A stretch of DNA of 64,000 nt from Hibiscus mutabilis (lineage: Eukaryota > Streptophyta > Magnoliopsida > Malvales > Malvaceae), in the NCBI GenBank assembly GCA_019671005.1, contig CM033745.1, forward strand, positions 38,423,834 through 38,487,833, given 5' to 3'. A program made the translations under genes and the position numbers. Each line of letters opens with the position of its first letter. Within the stretch, counting starts at the first letter, position 1. Below, piece by piece: positions 24,201 through 35,990 of this stretch. Below the pieces are notes generated by a model. It saw only the letters and a program-made list of their open reading frames with translations. It was not told where the DNA came from and made no database searches.

Positions 24201-25540
24201 GTTGTCCTCGAATTTACCTAAATCAAATAGCTGAGGATATTGCTTCCTCATGACTTCTTCAGATTCCTAAGTTGTCTCTTCTGCCTTGTGATTTCTTCAC
24301 AAGACTTTGACAAGAGGAACAGTTTTGTTCCTTAGCTTTCTAACTTCATGATCAAGAATCTGGACTTGTTCTTCTTCGTAAGATAAGTCGGGATTCAATT
24401 CTACCTCTTCAGGCTCAAGGACATGAGATGGATCAGATCTATATCTTCTGAGCATAGAGACATGGAAGACATTGTGGATCTTGCCGAATTCACTAGGGAG
24501 TGCCAATCGATAAGCCACTGGACCAATCCTTTCAAGGATTTTGAATGGTCTAATAAACCGATGGCTGAGCTTTCCTTTTCTTCTAAACCGAAAGACTTTC
24601 TTCTAAGGAGATACTTTGAGGAAGACCTTATCTCCAACATTATGCTGGATGTCTCTCCTTTTCAAGTCTGCATAAGCTTTTTGTCTATCGAAAGCTGCCT
24701 TTAATCGATCGTGAATAATCTTCACTTGTTCTTCGGTTTCTCTAAGAAATTGAGGTCCCAATACTTTGTTTTCTCCTAGTTCAGACCAGCACAAGGGAGT
24801 TATACATTTTCTTCTATATAGAGCTTCGAAGGAAACCATCTAGATAGATGTCTGGTAGCTATTTTTGTAAGCAAACTCTACTAGGGGTAGAGATTTCTCC
24901 CAATTCTTTTTGAAATCTATAACACAAGCACGTAGCATGTCTTCAATTACTTGGATGATTCTTTCAAATTGTCCATCTAATTGAGGATGAAAGGATGTAC
25001 TAAGGTGCACTTTAGCTCCTAGATCCTTCTACAAGGAATTCCATAATCGAGAAGCAAATATGAGGTCACGATCAGAGATTATAGCTGTAGGTACACCGTG
25101 TAATTGAATCACTTCATGGATGTATAGCTCGGTTAAGGTTTCCAAGCTCATGTTCATTTGAATAGGGATGAAGTGAGTAGACTTTCTAAATCTATCAACA
25201 ATCACCCATACATCATCATTCTTTCCTGGAGTGGAAGGAAGACCAATAACGAAGTCCATTGTAATCTGATCCCATAGGTTGGAGCAATCCAGTAGGGACT
25301 TGAAGCTCAGCTTTGACTCTTTGACAAGTTAGGCACTTTGAAACAAAGTTTGTGATAGCCGATTTCATGCTTGGCTACTAGTATAGTGGCTTTAGATCCT
25401 TGTACATCCTAACCAATCCCGGGTGAATCGAGAAAGAGCTTTGATGAGCTTCTTGTAACATCTTGTGTTTTAGTTCCTCATTGTTAGGAACACATACTCT
25501 ATCCTTGAAATAGAGGAGTCTATTCGACTTGAGAGAGAAG
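24201..25540 (-). pseudogene. E integrase and chromodomain
   Basis: From 25540: RVCVPNNEELKHKMLQEAHQ and a zinc-binding His/Cys region with a frameshift near 25375, then a core open at 25259-25029 (MDFVIGLPSTPGKNDDVWVIVDRF, IISDRDLIFASRLW). It is broken again near 25025 and 24840, and then reads the RKCITPLCWSELG to HNVFHVSMLRRYRSDPSHVLEPEEV stretch. The chromodomain start (VPLVKVL) meets a stop at 24297. The core Asp residues are kept; the frame is lost in at least four places. Confidence 0.85.
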
Positions 25541-26270
25541 TCAAAATTAGACTCAAAGTCTAGCTTGGATAGGATCTTCTGTGGATCTAGATCAATTTGT
25601 TGGAGTTCTTTGATTCTCAAGATCATGCTAGATTCAACTTGAAGTTCGGACAAGAATTTATGTCCTTTGGATAACAAGAAATGAGCATTGATAGCCAAGA
25701 AAGCTACAAACGAAAGGACAAGATCATTAGGAGAGATTTTCGGACAGTTGCTTGCAAGACAAGAAAGGTTCAATTTAAATGGATTACTTGTAATCCAAGT
25801 AAGATTAAATTTGAATGAATTATTTTAGGATTTATATTTAAGGGTTTACCTGAGTATGGTCTGTGACTATGGGCATCATAAACCACATTTGCTTTCCCTG
25901 GATGGTAGTCGATAACCAAATCGCAGTCTTTAAGCAATTCTAGCCATATCCTTTGCCTCAGATTCAAGTCTTTCTGAGTTAGGAGGTATTTGAGACTCTT
26001 GTGGTCTGTGAAAAGGTTACATTTCTCCCCGTACAAGTAATGTCTCTATATTTTGAGAGCAAAATACGATGGCTGCCAATTCGAGATTGTGTGTAGGGTA
26101 GTTTGACTCGTGTGGTTTTAGTTACCTTGAAGCGTAAGCTGCCACTTTTCCATCTTGCATTAGGACACATCCTAGTCCTGAATGAGATGCATCGCTATAG
26201 ACAGTGAATTCTTTGCCTGATTCTGGTTGGATGAGAATCGGTGTATGAGTCAAATCTTGTTTAAGTTAAT
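25541..26270 (-). pseudogene. E RNase H and spacer
   Basis: The YSDAS region (about 26190) and GCVLMQDGKVAAYAS are readable in pieces. The open frame from 26036 has FTDHKSLKYLLTQKDLNLRQR and DCDLVIDYHPGKANVV. The spacer 25773-25378 (LSKGHKFLSELQVESSM) leads to integrase. A frameshift near 26045 breaks the domain. The TDHKS Asp is intact here, unlike in C, D and G. Confidence 0.82.
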
Positions 26271-27130
26271 CGAAGCTTCGTTGTTGGTTCTTCGACCAAA
26301 CAAAGGGCGTATCTTTACGGGTTAGCTTAGTCAAGCTTGCGGCAATAGATGAAAATCCCTTGACAAAATATCGATAGTACCCGGCGAAACCGAGAAAACT
26401 TTTGATCTCGCCAACATTCCTCGGAGGTCTCCAATTCATGACGGATTGAATTTGCTCGAGTCTACTTTAATCCCTTATACCGAGATGACATGGCCAAGGA
26501 ACGAGACTTTTGATAGCCAAAATTCACACTTAGAGAACTTTACAAACAATTGACGTTCTCGGAGAGTTTGTAATACAATTCGAAAGTGTTCAGAATGTTC
26601 TTCCTTATTCTGAGAATACACCAGGATGTCATCGATGAAGACAACCACAAACTTGTCAAGATAGGGCTTGAATACAAGGTTTATAAGGTCCATGAAAGCA
26701 GCCGAAGCAATCGTTAACCTGAATGGCATTACAAGGAATTAAAAATGGCCATATCGAGTACGAAAGGCTGTCTTGGGTACATCTTCTTCTTTTACCCTCA
26801 TTTGATAGTATCACGATCGAAGATCAATCTTTGAGAAAACTGAAGCATCCTTGAGTTGATCGAAGAGTTCTTCTATCCTTGGGAGAGGATATCGATTCTT
26901 GATAGTAAGCTTGTTCAATTGTTTGTAGTCAATACAGAGTCTCATAGTCCTGTCTTTCTTTTTCAAGAACAAGACTGGAGCACCCCAGGGAGACAAGCTA
27001 GGCCGAATAAAGCCTTTGTCTTGTAGCTCTTAGAGTTGCTTCTTGAGTTCTTTCAATTCAATATGTGCCATTCGATAGGGTGTGATGGACATCGGAGTTG
27101 TTCCAGGTTGAACATCGATCCCGAACTCTA
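26271..27130 (-). pseudogene. E reverse transcriptase
   Basis: Reading from 27130: PYRMAHIELKELKKQL, stop, DKGFIRPSLSPWGAPVLF, KKKDRTMRLCIDYKQLNK, FSKIDLRS, stop, AFRTRYGHF, stop, then open 26729-26475 with LDKFVVVFIDDILVYSQ and KCEFWLSKVSFLGHVIS. The FIDD site is intact. In-frame stops at about 27032, 26811 and 26742 are single-base changes. This copy shows directly what A has lost by deletion. Confidence 0.86.
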
Positions 27131-27700
27131 CTTCTCTGGTTGGAGGGAGCCTAGGGAGTTCCTCAAGAAAAACATCGACAAATTCAGATACAATTGGCAT
27201 ACTAGGTAAGCCGAATTAAAGTTCAACTTGTATGACCATAGTAACAAAGATTGAGGTCGGTTTCATATCAATTAGGAGAATGGATTCCTTTCCTAAACCC
27301 CAGAGATAAAGTCTCCTATTTTAGCAATCTACCTAGGCTTCATGCTTGCTTAACCAATCTGGTCTGAACACTAGATCGAACTCACAATTTGGCAATACAT
27401 ATAGATCAATAGGAAAGGGTATGTTTCGAATGATTGTAGAACATTCCTTGCAAAGGAAGTTAATGGACGTGATTCCCCCTATTGGGTTTGAAACTACAAA
27501 GCTTTATTTTACAGTTTCAGGTTTCAAATTCAACTTTACAATCAAATATGAGCATACAAATGAATGAGTGGATCCCGAGTCTATTAAAGCATAAACATGA
27601 GTTGAATTTAGCTCAACAATACCTGCTATGACATCGGGTGATTCTTCATCTTCTTTTCCCCAAATGTGATAGATTCGAGCAGGAGCCCGAGATTCTTGGT
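27131..27700 (-). pseudogene. E aspartic protease
   Basis: The active site LIDSGSTHSFVC is intact (about 27550-27585). IPFPIDLYVLPNCEFDLVF and DWLSKHEA follow, with stops around 27525, 27336 and 27318, then the GLGKESILLID linker to RT. Domain size and spacing match A. Confidence 0.84.
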
Positions 27701-28934
27701 GAGTAGGGGCATTCGAATGGGGTCCCTTATTCTTCCTCTAATTTCTAGACTAAGCTTGTTTGGGGCCGTTGTTTCGAATGGAAGGAGCTGAGCTAGCATT
27801 TGCAGAAGTTCGATTTGGAACCTTGTTAGGATTTTGGGGATAATCCCGGATATAATGATTGGAGGCTCCACATAAGAAACATAGATTATGTTGAGTTCTA
27901 CATTGCTCGGTGTTGTGCTTCTGATATAACTTGCAAGTAGGATATTGAACAGCTTTGCCTGAATTCCCCATACTATCAACAGAGATGATCGGGGCAGAAG
28001 GCTTGATTACCGATTGAGGTCTCAGTATGTAGTTGCTCTTCTGAATAGGAGTGTAATTCGAGGAGTATTCTTTGGAGTGTTTAGACTTCTTTGACTTCCA
28101 GTGAGGCTAGTCACCATTCTTGGATCATTTGTCTTTCCAAGAGTTACCACTTTTATGTTTCTTAGAGGCTTTAATCTTTGCCTCGGTTGCAATATCCCGG
28201 TTCACCAAATTTTGAAAGTCAGTGATACCCAGGGTAGTGAATATTGGACTTAGTTCGTTATTCAGTCCATTGATAAACATTCTACACTTATCTGCATCAG
28301 TCTTGATGTATTCCGACCCGTACGTGCAATACTTGCAGAAATCACTCACGTACTATTCAATGGGTCGGCCAACTTGCTTGAGATACAAGAAACGCAGGTA
28401 CTGTTCACTGATGTATTTCTTCCTGAATTCCTCGAGGAAGAATTTCCAAATTACAACTTCAGTAGGAGCAGTCAGTGTAGTGGTTTCCCACCAGCTTAGA
28501 GCTTCATCTGCCTACAGGGCTATGGCACATTCAAGCTTAGGCCCATCAGGACAAGGTAGTTGTTTGGTCAGGATTTGAGTAGTGGCCTCTAACCAATACT
28601 CAGCTACTTCGGGATTGGCTTTATCAGTGCCAGTGAAAGTATAGGCTCGATGTTGAGGTAGCCTGTCAATCGGGGCTCTGTTTGGCATAGCAACAGGAGG
28701 AGCAATATGATGGTCTTGTTTTAGAGAAGTTACAAGATGATTGAAAATCTCCTTCATGCTCAGTAGACATTCCTGCTGCACAAGATTTATAACAGGAGAT
28801 CCTTGTTGAGCAGTAGCTTGGGCTCAGGGTTAAGCTTGTTGTTGTGGATGATTCTGTTCCATCCTCACACTATCTCCTTCATTCAAGGAGTCTTCAGGAC
28901 TTTCATCGTCTCGAGCGAGCCTTGTTTTAGACAT
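27701..28934 (-). pseudogene. gag: E gag
   Basis: Starts at Met 28934 (MSKTRLARDDE), about 150 nt after the primer site. The gag domain includes CLLSMKEIFNHLVTSL, APIDRLPQHRAYTFTGTDKANP and YWLEATTQIL (28781-28512), then FCKYCTYGSEYIKTDADKCRMF (28349-28125) and a basic linker. Zinc knuckles at 27935-27835 are damaged: CKLYQKHNTEQC has Tyr for its second Cys and CFLCGASNHYIRDY has Tyr for its last. Stops near 28830, 28510 and 28355 interrupt it. Confidence 0.85.
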
Positions 28935-29070
28935 TCTATGTTCAAACAGAACAATTAGGGATTCAGTTTAGTTAGCAAAGACAAAAGCAATACAATACAA
29001 GTCTCCTAGGTGGCACAAGTATCCTATATGATGAAAGAGAGCCCAGTTTAGTCCTAGAACTGACTAAAAA

Positions 29071-29083
29071 GCTCTGATTACCA
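29071..29083 (-). promoter_or_regulatory. E primer binding site (tRNA-iMet type)
   Basis: Minus strand TGGTAATCAGAGC, six bases after the 5' LTR end. The usual complement of initiator tRNA-Met is TGGTATCAGAGC; there is one extra A. Confidence 0.8.
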
Positions 29084-29089
29084 AATAAA

Positions 29090-32000
29090 TGTAACAACCC
29101 TACCCTGGGTTAGTAGCAAACTAGCTCGGGAGCGTTACTTAACCGAGGACAAGGCAATACAAGCAAGCAAGCAACAAGGAAAGGATTGATAAACTCATCT
29201 CTATTAGATGAGTTACTTAACTAACAAGAAACCAAGTATACTTACTTAACAAACAAGCAAACTCACATTTTTATTTTCATGTCATTATAGGAATTCGAAT
29301 AGATCATTAAGTTGTTTCCTTTCATGCTTACATTATAGGTTACTACTTTCATGATTCACTTAACTTCCTTTTATACCATAATCATTCGAATAACCCTAGT
29401 ATGCAACATGCTTTCATTTTATTTCAATGTTCCTTATTTTGATGCATTTAACATCTCATACCTAAACTTACTAAGCATGATTATTTAAACATTCAATGGC
29501 ATGTAACTAGTTCCCAATCAACTCGACCATTCGGCAATCATCATACTAACACAAAACAACACCTACATCATGGTATGTACACACAAGTGACCATAGAGTT
29601 CTCAAGGCAATCGAATGTTTCAATGTAAACTAGATCAAACACTTGATCATACCATTTGTATCATCATATGCGTAGCAAACATCATTCCATTACGTGTAAT
29701 TTAAGTTCATTACAACTTGTTTCACATTTGTTAATCAAGATCATAACATAGTAGGCCCATTCAAGAACAAGAGCATATATAGATATACAAGTTTCAAGAA
29801 TTCCAAAATGCATGATCAAGCTAAACTCTATACAATCTAGTGTCGCCAATCTAGGAGATATACAAAACAAGTATGAAACCATACTTTAACTTTTCTTGTG
29901 TGTCTTGCTTCTAGCTCAAGAAATCAGGCTTCAAGATCAAACAACACCCGAATCCTTTATCCTATAGGTTGGGAAGAATGAAACAAGAGTGATAAGTACA
30001 AGAATGTACTTAGTGAGGTAGTAACTAGTTCTAACCATTTGTTATATCAAGTTATATGTCAATTGAACAAGAATGAGCCTAGCTAAGGATTTCAAGCATT
30101 ATAGTGATCCTAGCTAAGGATTATAGCATTCGGCTAGTATAGGATACAAAAAACATGGAATCATACTTCATGCTTTTATATCAAGAATCAAGCAAATCAT
30201 GTTTACATAACTAGAAATCAAGTAAGTCATGCTTACATGACAAGCAACATACAATTCATGGCTTTCATGTCAAGTAACATACAATTCAAGGCTTTCATGT
30301 CAAGTAACATTCATTATATAACTTTCAAGACAAGTAACATGTATTATAGGATTGTTATTTCATTTTTTATCATTTAAACAACCCCCTTGGTACTTAATTT
30401 GTATAGGTAATCGAGTCTCTAACCAACTATCGCCACAAGATGCACCGTAGTGCTGGTCAACCCTCCTATTGTCGCCAAAGACCACATACGTACCCTTTGT
30501 CTATCGCCAAATAAGGGCCTTGGCCCTGGACCGTAGTCCACCCTAACACAATGAGCTCTAGACTCTAAGGCATGCCCTTCTACCTAGTCCAATTTGCTAC
30601 CAAGGTTGTTCGATTTAGGGCATTTATATAAATATTTCAAGTTCAAGATCATATCGAGCAAGTTCATTTCATACTAGGCCCTTAGGCCAATTGAGGCATA
30701 GCTCACATATCATGTAATTCTCATGTGTTCCTTTCATCAAGTTGAGATAATATTTCAAGCAAGTTCTTTAAACATTCGATCACAAGTCACATGACACATA
30801 CAAGCACCAATTCTTCTGCTTAAACATGCTTAGTAATCGAATCAAACATGTATTCAAGGTTGTGATCAAGTTTCATGCATTACTTTAATCATTCTTCCCT
30901 TATTGATCAAGATCATATTAAGCTCATTCAAGCATTACAAGAATATAGACATGCTTGCATTGGTTATGACCTAGTCCTAACCCTAGGAATAACTGCACTC
31001 ACATTACTCCAATCTTAGCTAGTCTTGGAACCACAATCCTTTGTTTTTGGCTTTAGGATGTTCCACTTTTTCCTCATCTACCAAGTTCACTCCTAGTTCT
31101 AACACATTACACAAGCAAATACATCAAAACAAGTTCACATAATCATTCAATCAAGGCAATGTTACAAGTACACAACATATACAAAACTGGCAGCATGTTC
31201 ATATACATTCTTTACTACACTTAACTACACTTATCTATACTTCATGTAACACAGGGCAATAATCAATGTCCCGAAATTGTTTACAAAATAGTTTACAAAC
31301 TGCCACAAAACAATGTATAATTACCTAAACTGTTGTTACTAGGCAGCTTGTACTCTGTTCACTTAAACATGCATAACTTTCATTTTGTACGTCAGAATTT
31401 CAATTAGTTTACACCATTGGAAAGCTAACTTAACTGTCTTTCTAACCACATTAGCTTAAAGGCAGGGCAACTTACAACACTAGACAGTTTGCACTGTCCC
31501 TAGTGTTTATTCTCTACATTTCATTCTACAATCTAGAATTCAGTTTTGTTTTCTCCTAATGAATTTAGACATGTCTAGGAATTGTCCATAACATTTTCAG
31601 CCTTAAATTCATTTTATACAACTTATGGTGATTTTTCAAAGTTACAACCCAGAACAGATTTTTCTGGGCAGATTACACTAGGTTGAGTTTCTAGCTTCAT
31701 AACACTTCTAAACAAGGTTCTAGCACGACAATTAAACTTATTTTCATGTTCTTACATGTATAGGTCAGTCTAATTCACCTAGCAATGTGCTTAAAACATG
31801 GCATTATCATGTTAAATTCAATTTGATATATTTGATCAACATTATACTTCTAATTCACCATTTAAGCAGTCCATTACCTAGTTTTGACTAATCCAATTAG
31901 GTGCATTCATTTTCCGGCAAGTTATCTACTATATTGAATCTTCAATTCATCTACCAACATGATCAAAATAGGGCTTTAGATTCAATTAGCATGCTTCAAC

Positions 32001-32661
32001 ATTTTTACTAGTAAAACAGTCTCTAATCAAACTGTTTTCAACCATATACATTGTCTTTATCAAATTGGCTACTAGCATTCACAATTTCAAGTACTAGTAG
32101 AAGTTAACATGATCCTAACATGCATAACAATCATCCTAATCAATCTAGGCAACAAGAACATCAAAATCTCAAGATTCAAACATTCTATAACATGTAGGAG
32201 TCAAGCATTATACCTTCTCCAAGCTAATTTGACCAAGGCTAAATCAAAAGGCATGAATTGAAGGTGATCTTATGACGTTTTTTCTCTCCCCTTTCTCTCT
32301 CAATCAATCGGCCATGGAGGATAACTTTGGGAGGAAGATGATGAAATTTTTGTTCATTATTCCCCTCCTAGCCGTGAGTCACCATTCCTTAAGGCACATG
32401 TTCTCATCCAATGAGAACATGTGTCAAGGCCTTAAAGTTTAATTCCATTTGCATGCAAACTCTATAGTTTTGCATGATCACAATTTCATCCTTCCATTTA
32501 TGCCTTCTAGCTTTAATTTCAATTCAGTTTGGTTCTAATTTCACTTATTTGATCTTAAGGTTGGCTAATGTTCTTTCTTCTTTAATTTGATTAGCTAATA
32601 ATTCAATTAGCCTATAGTTTAGATTGTGGTAACTTTCCTAGGCCAATTTTAGGGTGTTGCA
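29090..32661 (-). repeat. E 5' LTR (3.57 kb)
   Basis: Partner of 20585-24178. Starts TGTAACAACCC and ends GGGTGTTGCA next to GGCAT. The palindromic block is at about 30527-30580. A 29-bp stretch near 31450 is shortened relative to the partner at 22925-22980. No coding is visible. Confidence 0.92.
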
Positions 32662-32666
32662 GGCAT

Positions 32667-33730
32667 AACATGTGAGGATCCGACTGATACCTCCGAAGCA
32701 TGGTTACATGGAAAACATCATGTATCTTTTCCAAATTATGTTGCAACCTATAAGCAACAGGACCAACACGTTCCAACACCTCATATTGCCCAATAAACCT
32801 CGAACTCAACTTGCCTTTCCGACCTAACCTCATCACCTTTTTCCAAGGCAAAACCTTTAAAAACACTTTATCGCCCACTCCATATTCAACTTCCTTATGC
32901 TTCAAATCTGCATAAGACTTGCTGATCCGAAACCTCTCTAAAAAAACACAAATGATCTTTACCTTCTCCGTTGTTCCTTTAAGCAAATCCGGCAAAGAAT
33001 CCAATTTTTGCCCCTCTTTCACCCAACACAAAGGCGCTCTACACTTCCTTCCATACAAAGCTTCATAAGGTGCCATTTGTATACTAGCCTGATAACTGTT
33101 ATTATAAGCAAACTCCACCAAAGGCAACTGTTTCTCCCAAGAACCTTGGAACTCGATAACACAACAACACAACATATCTTCCAACACTTGGATAACTCGC
33201 TCAGACTGTCCATCCGTCTGAGGATGATAGGATGTACTAAAACTCAACCGTGTACCCAAGGCTCGATGCAAACATTCCCAAAACCTCACCGTAAACCTTG
33301 GATCCCTATCCGACACTATGGACTTAGGCAAACCATACAAACGCACAATCTTAGGGATATAAAAATCCGCTAACCTATCAAAGGTATACGTCATATGCAC
33401 CAGCATAAAATGTGCACACATTGTCAAACGGTCCACAATCACCCAAATAGAGTTCTTTGACGGGGTCAAAGGCAAACTGGACACAAAATCCATGGCGATT
33501 CTCTCCTATTTCCACTCCGATATCCTGAATGGTTACAACAACCCGGACGAAAACTGATGCTCAACTTTTACCCTTTGACAAACCATACACTTACTCACAA
33601 ACTCCGCAACATCCCTTTTTAACCCAACCCAATAGTACTAATCTTTCAACCCACAATACATCTTGGTACTACCGGGATGCATAGCAAAAGGACTACTATG
33701 CGCTTCCGTCAAATTAGTGCACCTTAACTC
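32667..33730 (-). pseudogene. B integrase
   Basis: From 33730: zinc-binding region AHSSPFAMHPGSTKMY and CMVCQRVKVEHQF with stops near 33637, 33530 and 33510, then one uninterrupted frame 33493-32667 (about 275 codons), the longest clean pol piece in the window's interior. It carries MDFVSSLPLTPSK (Asp), SDRDPRFTVRFW (Asp) and TDGQSERVIQVLEDML (Glu), i.e. the complete DDE triad, followed by GRKGKLSSRFIGQYEV and IHDVFHVTMLRRY. It is cut at QSDPH by element E; the chromodomain lies at 20363-20584. Confidence 0.88.
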
Positions 33731-34320
33731 AACATCTTCTGCCACAACTATTTGACCCTTAAAGCATAAAACATGATCATCATTAAAGCAAAACTCCATT
33801 GGATTACCTTCTACAATGTCCGTAACATGCGGTACCAATGAATCATCAAGCAATTGCTTCTCCTTAATCAAATGGATCAAGGAAGGCTTCATTTACAACT
33901 CAGCCACCAACCCTCCATCTCGCGATACACTCAATCGTGCTAACATGGCCTTCAACTCTACAACCACTTTCCTACTCAAAGCATCAGCCACCACATTAGC
34001 CTTACTCGGATGATACTCGATCCATAGATCATAATCCTTAAGCAACTCCAACCACCTTCATTGCCTAAGATTCAAATCCTTCTATGTCATTAAATATTTC
34101 AAGCTTTTATGGTCCGTATACACCACACACTTCTCACTATAAAGGTAATGTCTCCAAATCCTTAGCGCAAACACCACCATAGACAACTCAATGTCATGTG
34201 TAGGATAATTGTGCTCATGCACCTTCAACTATCTCGATGCATAAGCTACCACTCTACAATCCTGCATCAACACACACCCTAACCCCACATAGGATGCATC
34301 ACTATAAATCACAAACTCTT
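33731..34320 (-). pseudogene. B RNase H and spacer
   Basis: YSDASYVGLGCVLMQ (about 34255-34300), THDIELSMVVFALRIWRHYLYSEKC and YTDHKSLKYLM are readable with stops at about 34232, 34090 and 34060. The tail YHPSKANVVADALSRK and the spacer (GLVAEL, stop, MKPSLIHLIKEKQLL) follow. Catalytic Asp, Glu and Asp are all present. Confidence 0.83.
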
Positions 34321-34530
34321 TTCCTAACTCGGGTTGAATCAAGATTGGAGCTTATGTCAAAGCTTCCTTCAACTTCTCAAAAGCTTGTTGCCTCACCTCT
34401 GACCACTCAAACTTTCATCCTTTTGCAACAACTTTGTTAACGGGGTAGCAGCTTTAGAAAAACCATCCACGAAACGACAATAATATCCAGCTAAACCTAA
34501 GAAACCGCGTACTTCTATCACCGAATTAGG
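34321..34530 (-). pseudogene. B RT thumb end, up to the inversion joint
   Basis: Reads SVIEVRGFLGLAGYYCRFVDGFSKAATPLTKLL on the minus strand. At 34530/34531 the RT stops and an LTR segment begins in the opposite sense. The missing upstream RT is at 37561-38441 on the plus strand, ending at KIEAVV. By comparison with D, only about 12 bp of RT are absent between the two pieces. Confidence 0.85.
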
Positions 34531-35722
34531 AAAGCATGAGCCTATGTTGAGCATGATGAGAAATGGTTTATTGAGGAAAAGGGCTATCAAAGGCATTGTT
34601 AATGGTTTGTTTTGAGCATCCCTCACTAAGCATATTGCTTACACTCTCTTTTCTTAATAATGCAAAAAAGTAGATTGTTCAGGCTGCTAGAAAGCAAGTG
34701 AAGAGGTTCAAGAGTAGCTCAATCTCAAGTATGATTTTAACCCTCCAATAGTAATAAGTTTGGCAATGGGTGGGCACCTTAATGATTTGGGAGTGTATGT
34801 TGTGAACTCCCTGGTTTTGGCACAAGTTTGTAGTGCCTAAATGGTTGTGTAAATGGCCTTTAAAGTTGGTTTGAACTTCGATATGGTTTTCTTGATGTTT
34901 AACTTGGTTTGGCAATAGGGTGCATGCCTATAGATTTCCTTTTTTGAATGTGAACATGCTTGATGATATTGCTGATGCTTTTGACAGTGGTTTGATCCTT
35001 TAATATGTTATGGTTGCCTAGGAAGCATGATAGAATGGTTTGGCTATCTTTATGGTGTGTTTAAACAACAATTTGAGACATTGCAGGCCTAGGTGTATCG
35101 GTATGCGGGATATCGTATCGGTATGGGTAGGCCAAATCAGGCTTAGCGTATCAGTATGGATAGACCCGTATTGATACGACCTTAAAGAAAAATGGTTGGG
35201 CGTATCGGTATGCAGCACCGTATCGGTATGGTCTTGTGTTGTCTTTGAATCTGCCAAGTTGCGTACCAATACGGAGTGCAGGTGTACCAATATGGTGTTA
35301 GGTAAATTGGTTATTTGGAATCTTCTAATGTTCTGTTTCCTTACGTTTTTGTCCCTGAATATTGTAAATGCATTTAAAAGTGTTCGGGTGATCAAATCAA
35401 GTTGAAATTTGACATGTGAGCATGAAACCTGATTAATTAAATATTGGTAACTTTAATTTGGAGATTAGTCCCTGTAAAATGTTGGTTTCCAAATTGGTCC
35501 CTAAACTCGTAATGGGACGATTGGATGTCAACTCGACGCCAAGCAAGTCGTAATTTCACACGCTTCTAGCATGTACATGTAGGATAATAATGAAGCATCT
35601 AGGAAAGATAAAAGGAAAAAAATATACAAGGGTTGTTTATTGGGTAGACCTTCATAGTTTACTCCAATATTCCTCGTGTAACTTGTTCAGTCTTGCGACT
35701 AGACCAGGTCGAGGGGGTTACA
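34531..35722 (+). repeat. B 5' LTR, second part (inverted)
   Basis: Plus orientation, ending GGTCGAGGGGGTTACA just before the primer site. It matches in reverse 9883-10197 joined to 17333-18169. Contains a TAYCGRTA cluster (35092-35296). Confidence 0.87.
35092..35296. repeat. Cluster of RTAYCGRTAY near-palindromes (B 5' LTR)
   Basis: About eight copies in 200 bp, such as GTATCGGTAT (four), GTATCAGTAT, GTATTGATAC, GTACCAATAC and GTACCAATAT. Counterpart of 17455-17612. Confidence 0.8.
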
Positions 35723-35727
35723 TTTGT

Positions 35728-35740
35728 TGGTATTAGAGCT
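35728..35740 (+). promoter_or_regulatory. B primer binding site (tRNA-iMet type)
   Basis: TGGTATTAGAGCT, five bases after the LTR end. One change from the initiator tRNA-Met complement TGGTATCAGAGC. The 250 bp leader up to 35990 shows no gene. Confidence 0.83.
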
Positions 35741-35990
35741 AGGTTTACAAAAAATTAGGAGGTAAGATGGTTGATTTCTTGATGTTTGATATGTATGGTG
35801 TTTGATAGCATGTTGTATGTTATGTTATATGATGATTTGGGGATAGACATTGGGGTACCCATTGCCATCATTACTATTGATGTAAAGAGATTTGTTTTTA
35901 AAGAATTGATCGTCTTGGATCCTTTCTTCTTGTTAGCCTAACTATTTCCATTGTTGCATTTTATATGTTAGGATTCATTCTATTTTCTTA

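Larger units (their letters stand above)
20585..32661 (-). mobile_element. Element E: complete-length Tekay-like chromovirus
   Basis: Minus-strand element with two LTRs (20585-24178, 3594 bp; 29090-32661, 3572 bp), internal region 4911 bp, TG..CA ends and perfect GGCAT target duplication inside B pol. All domains are present: gag, protease, RT, RNase H, integrase, chromodomain. LTRs differ by about 6% in a sampled 270 bp, so it is younger than its host B and older than C. Several stops and shifts inactivate it. Same LTR family as A and J. Confidence 0.93.

Noticed and set aside
33008..33373. 121-codon plus-strand ORF opposite B integrase
   Set aside because: Open only because the integrase on the other strand is intact here.
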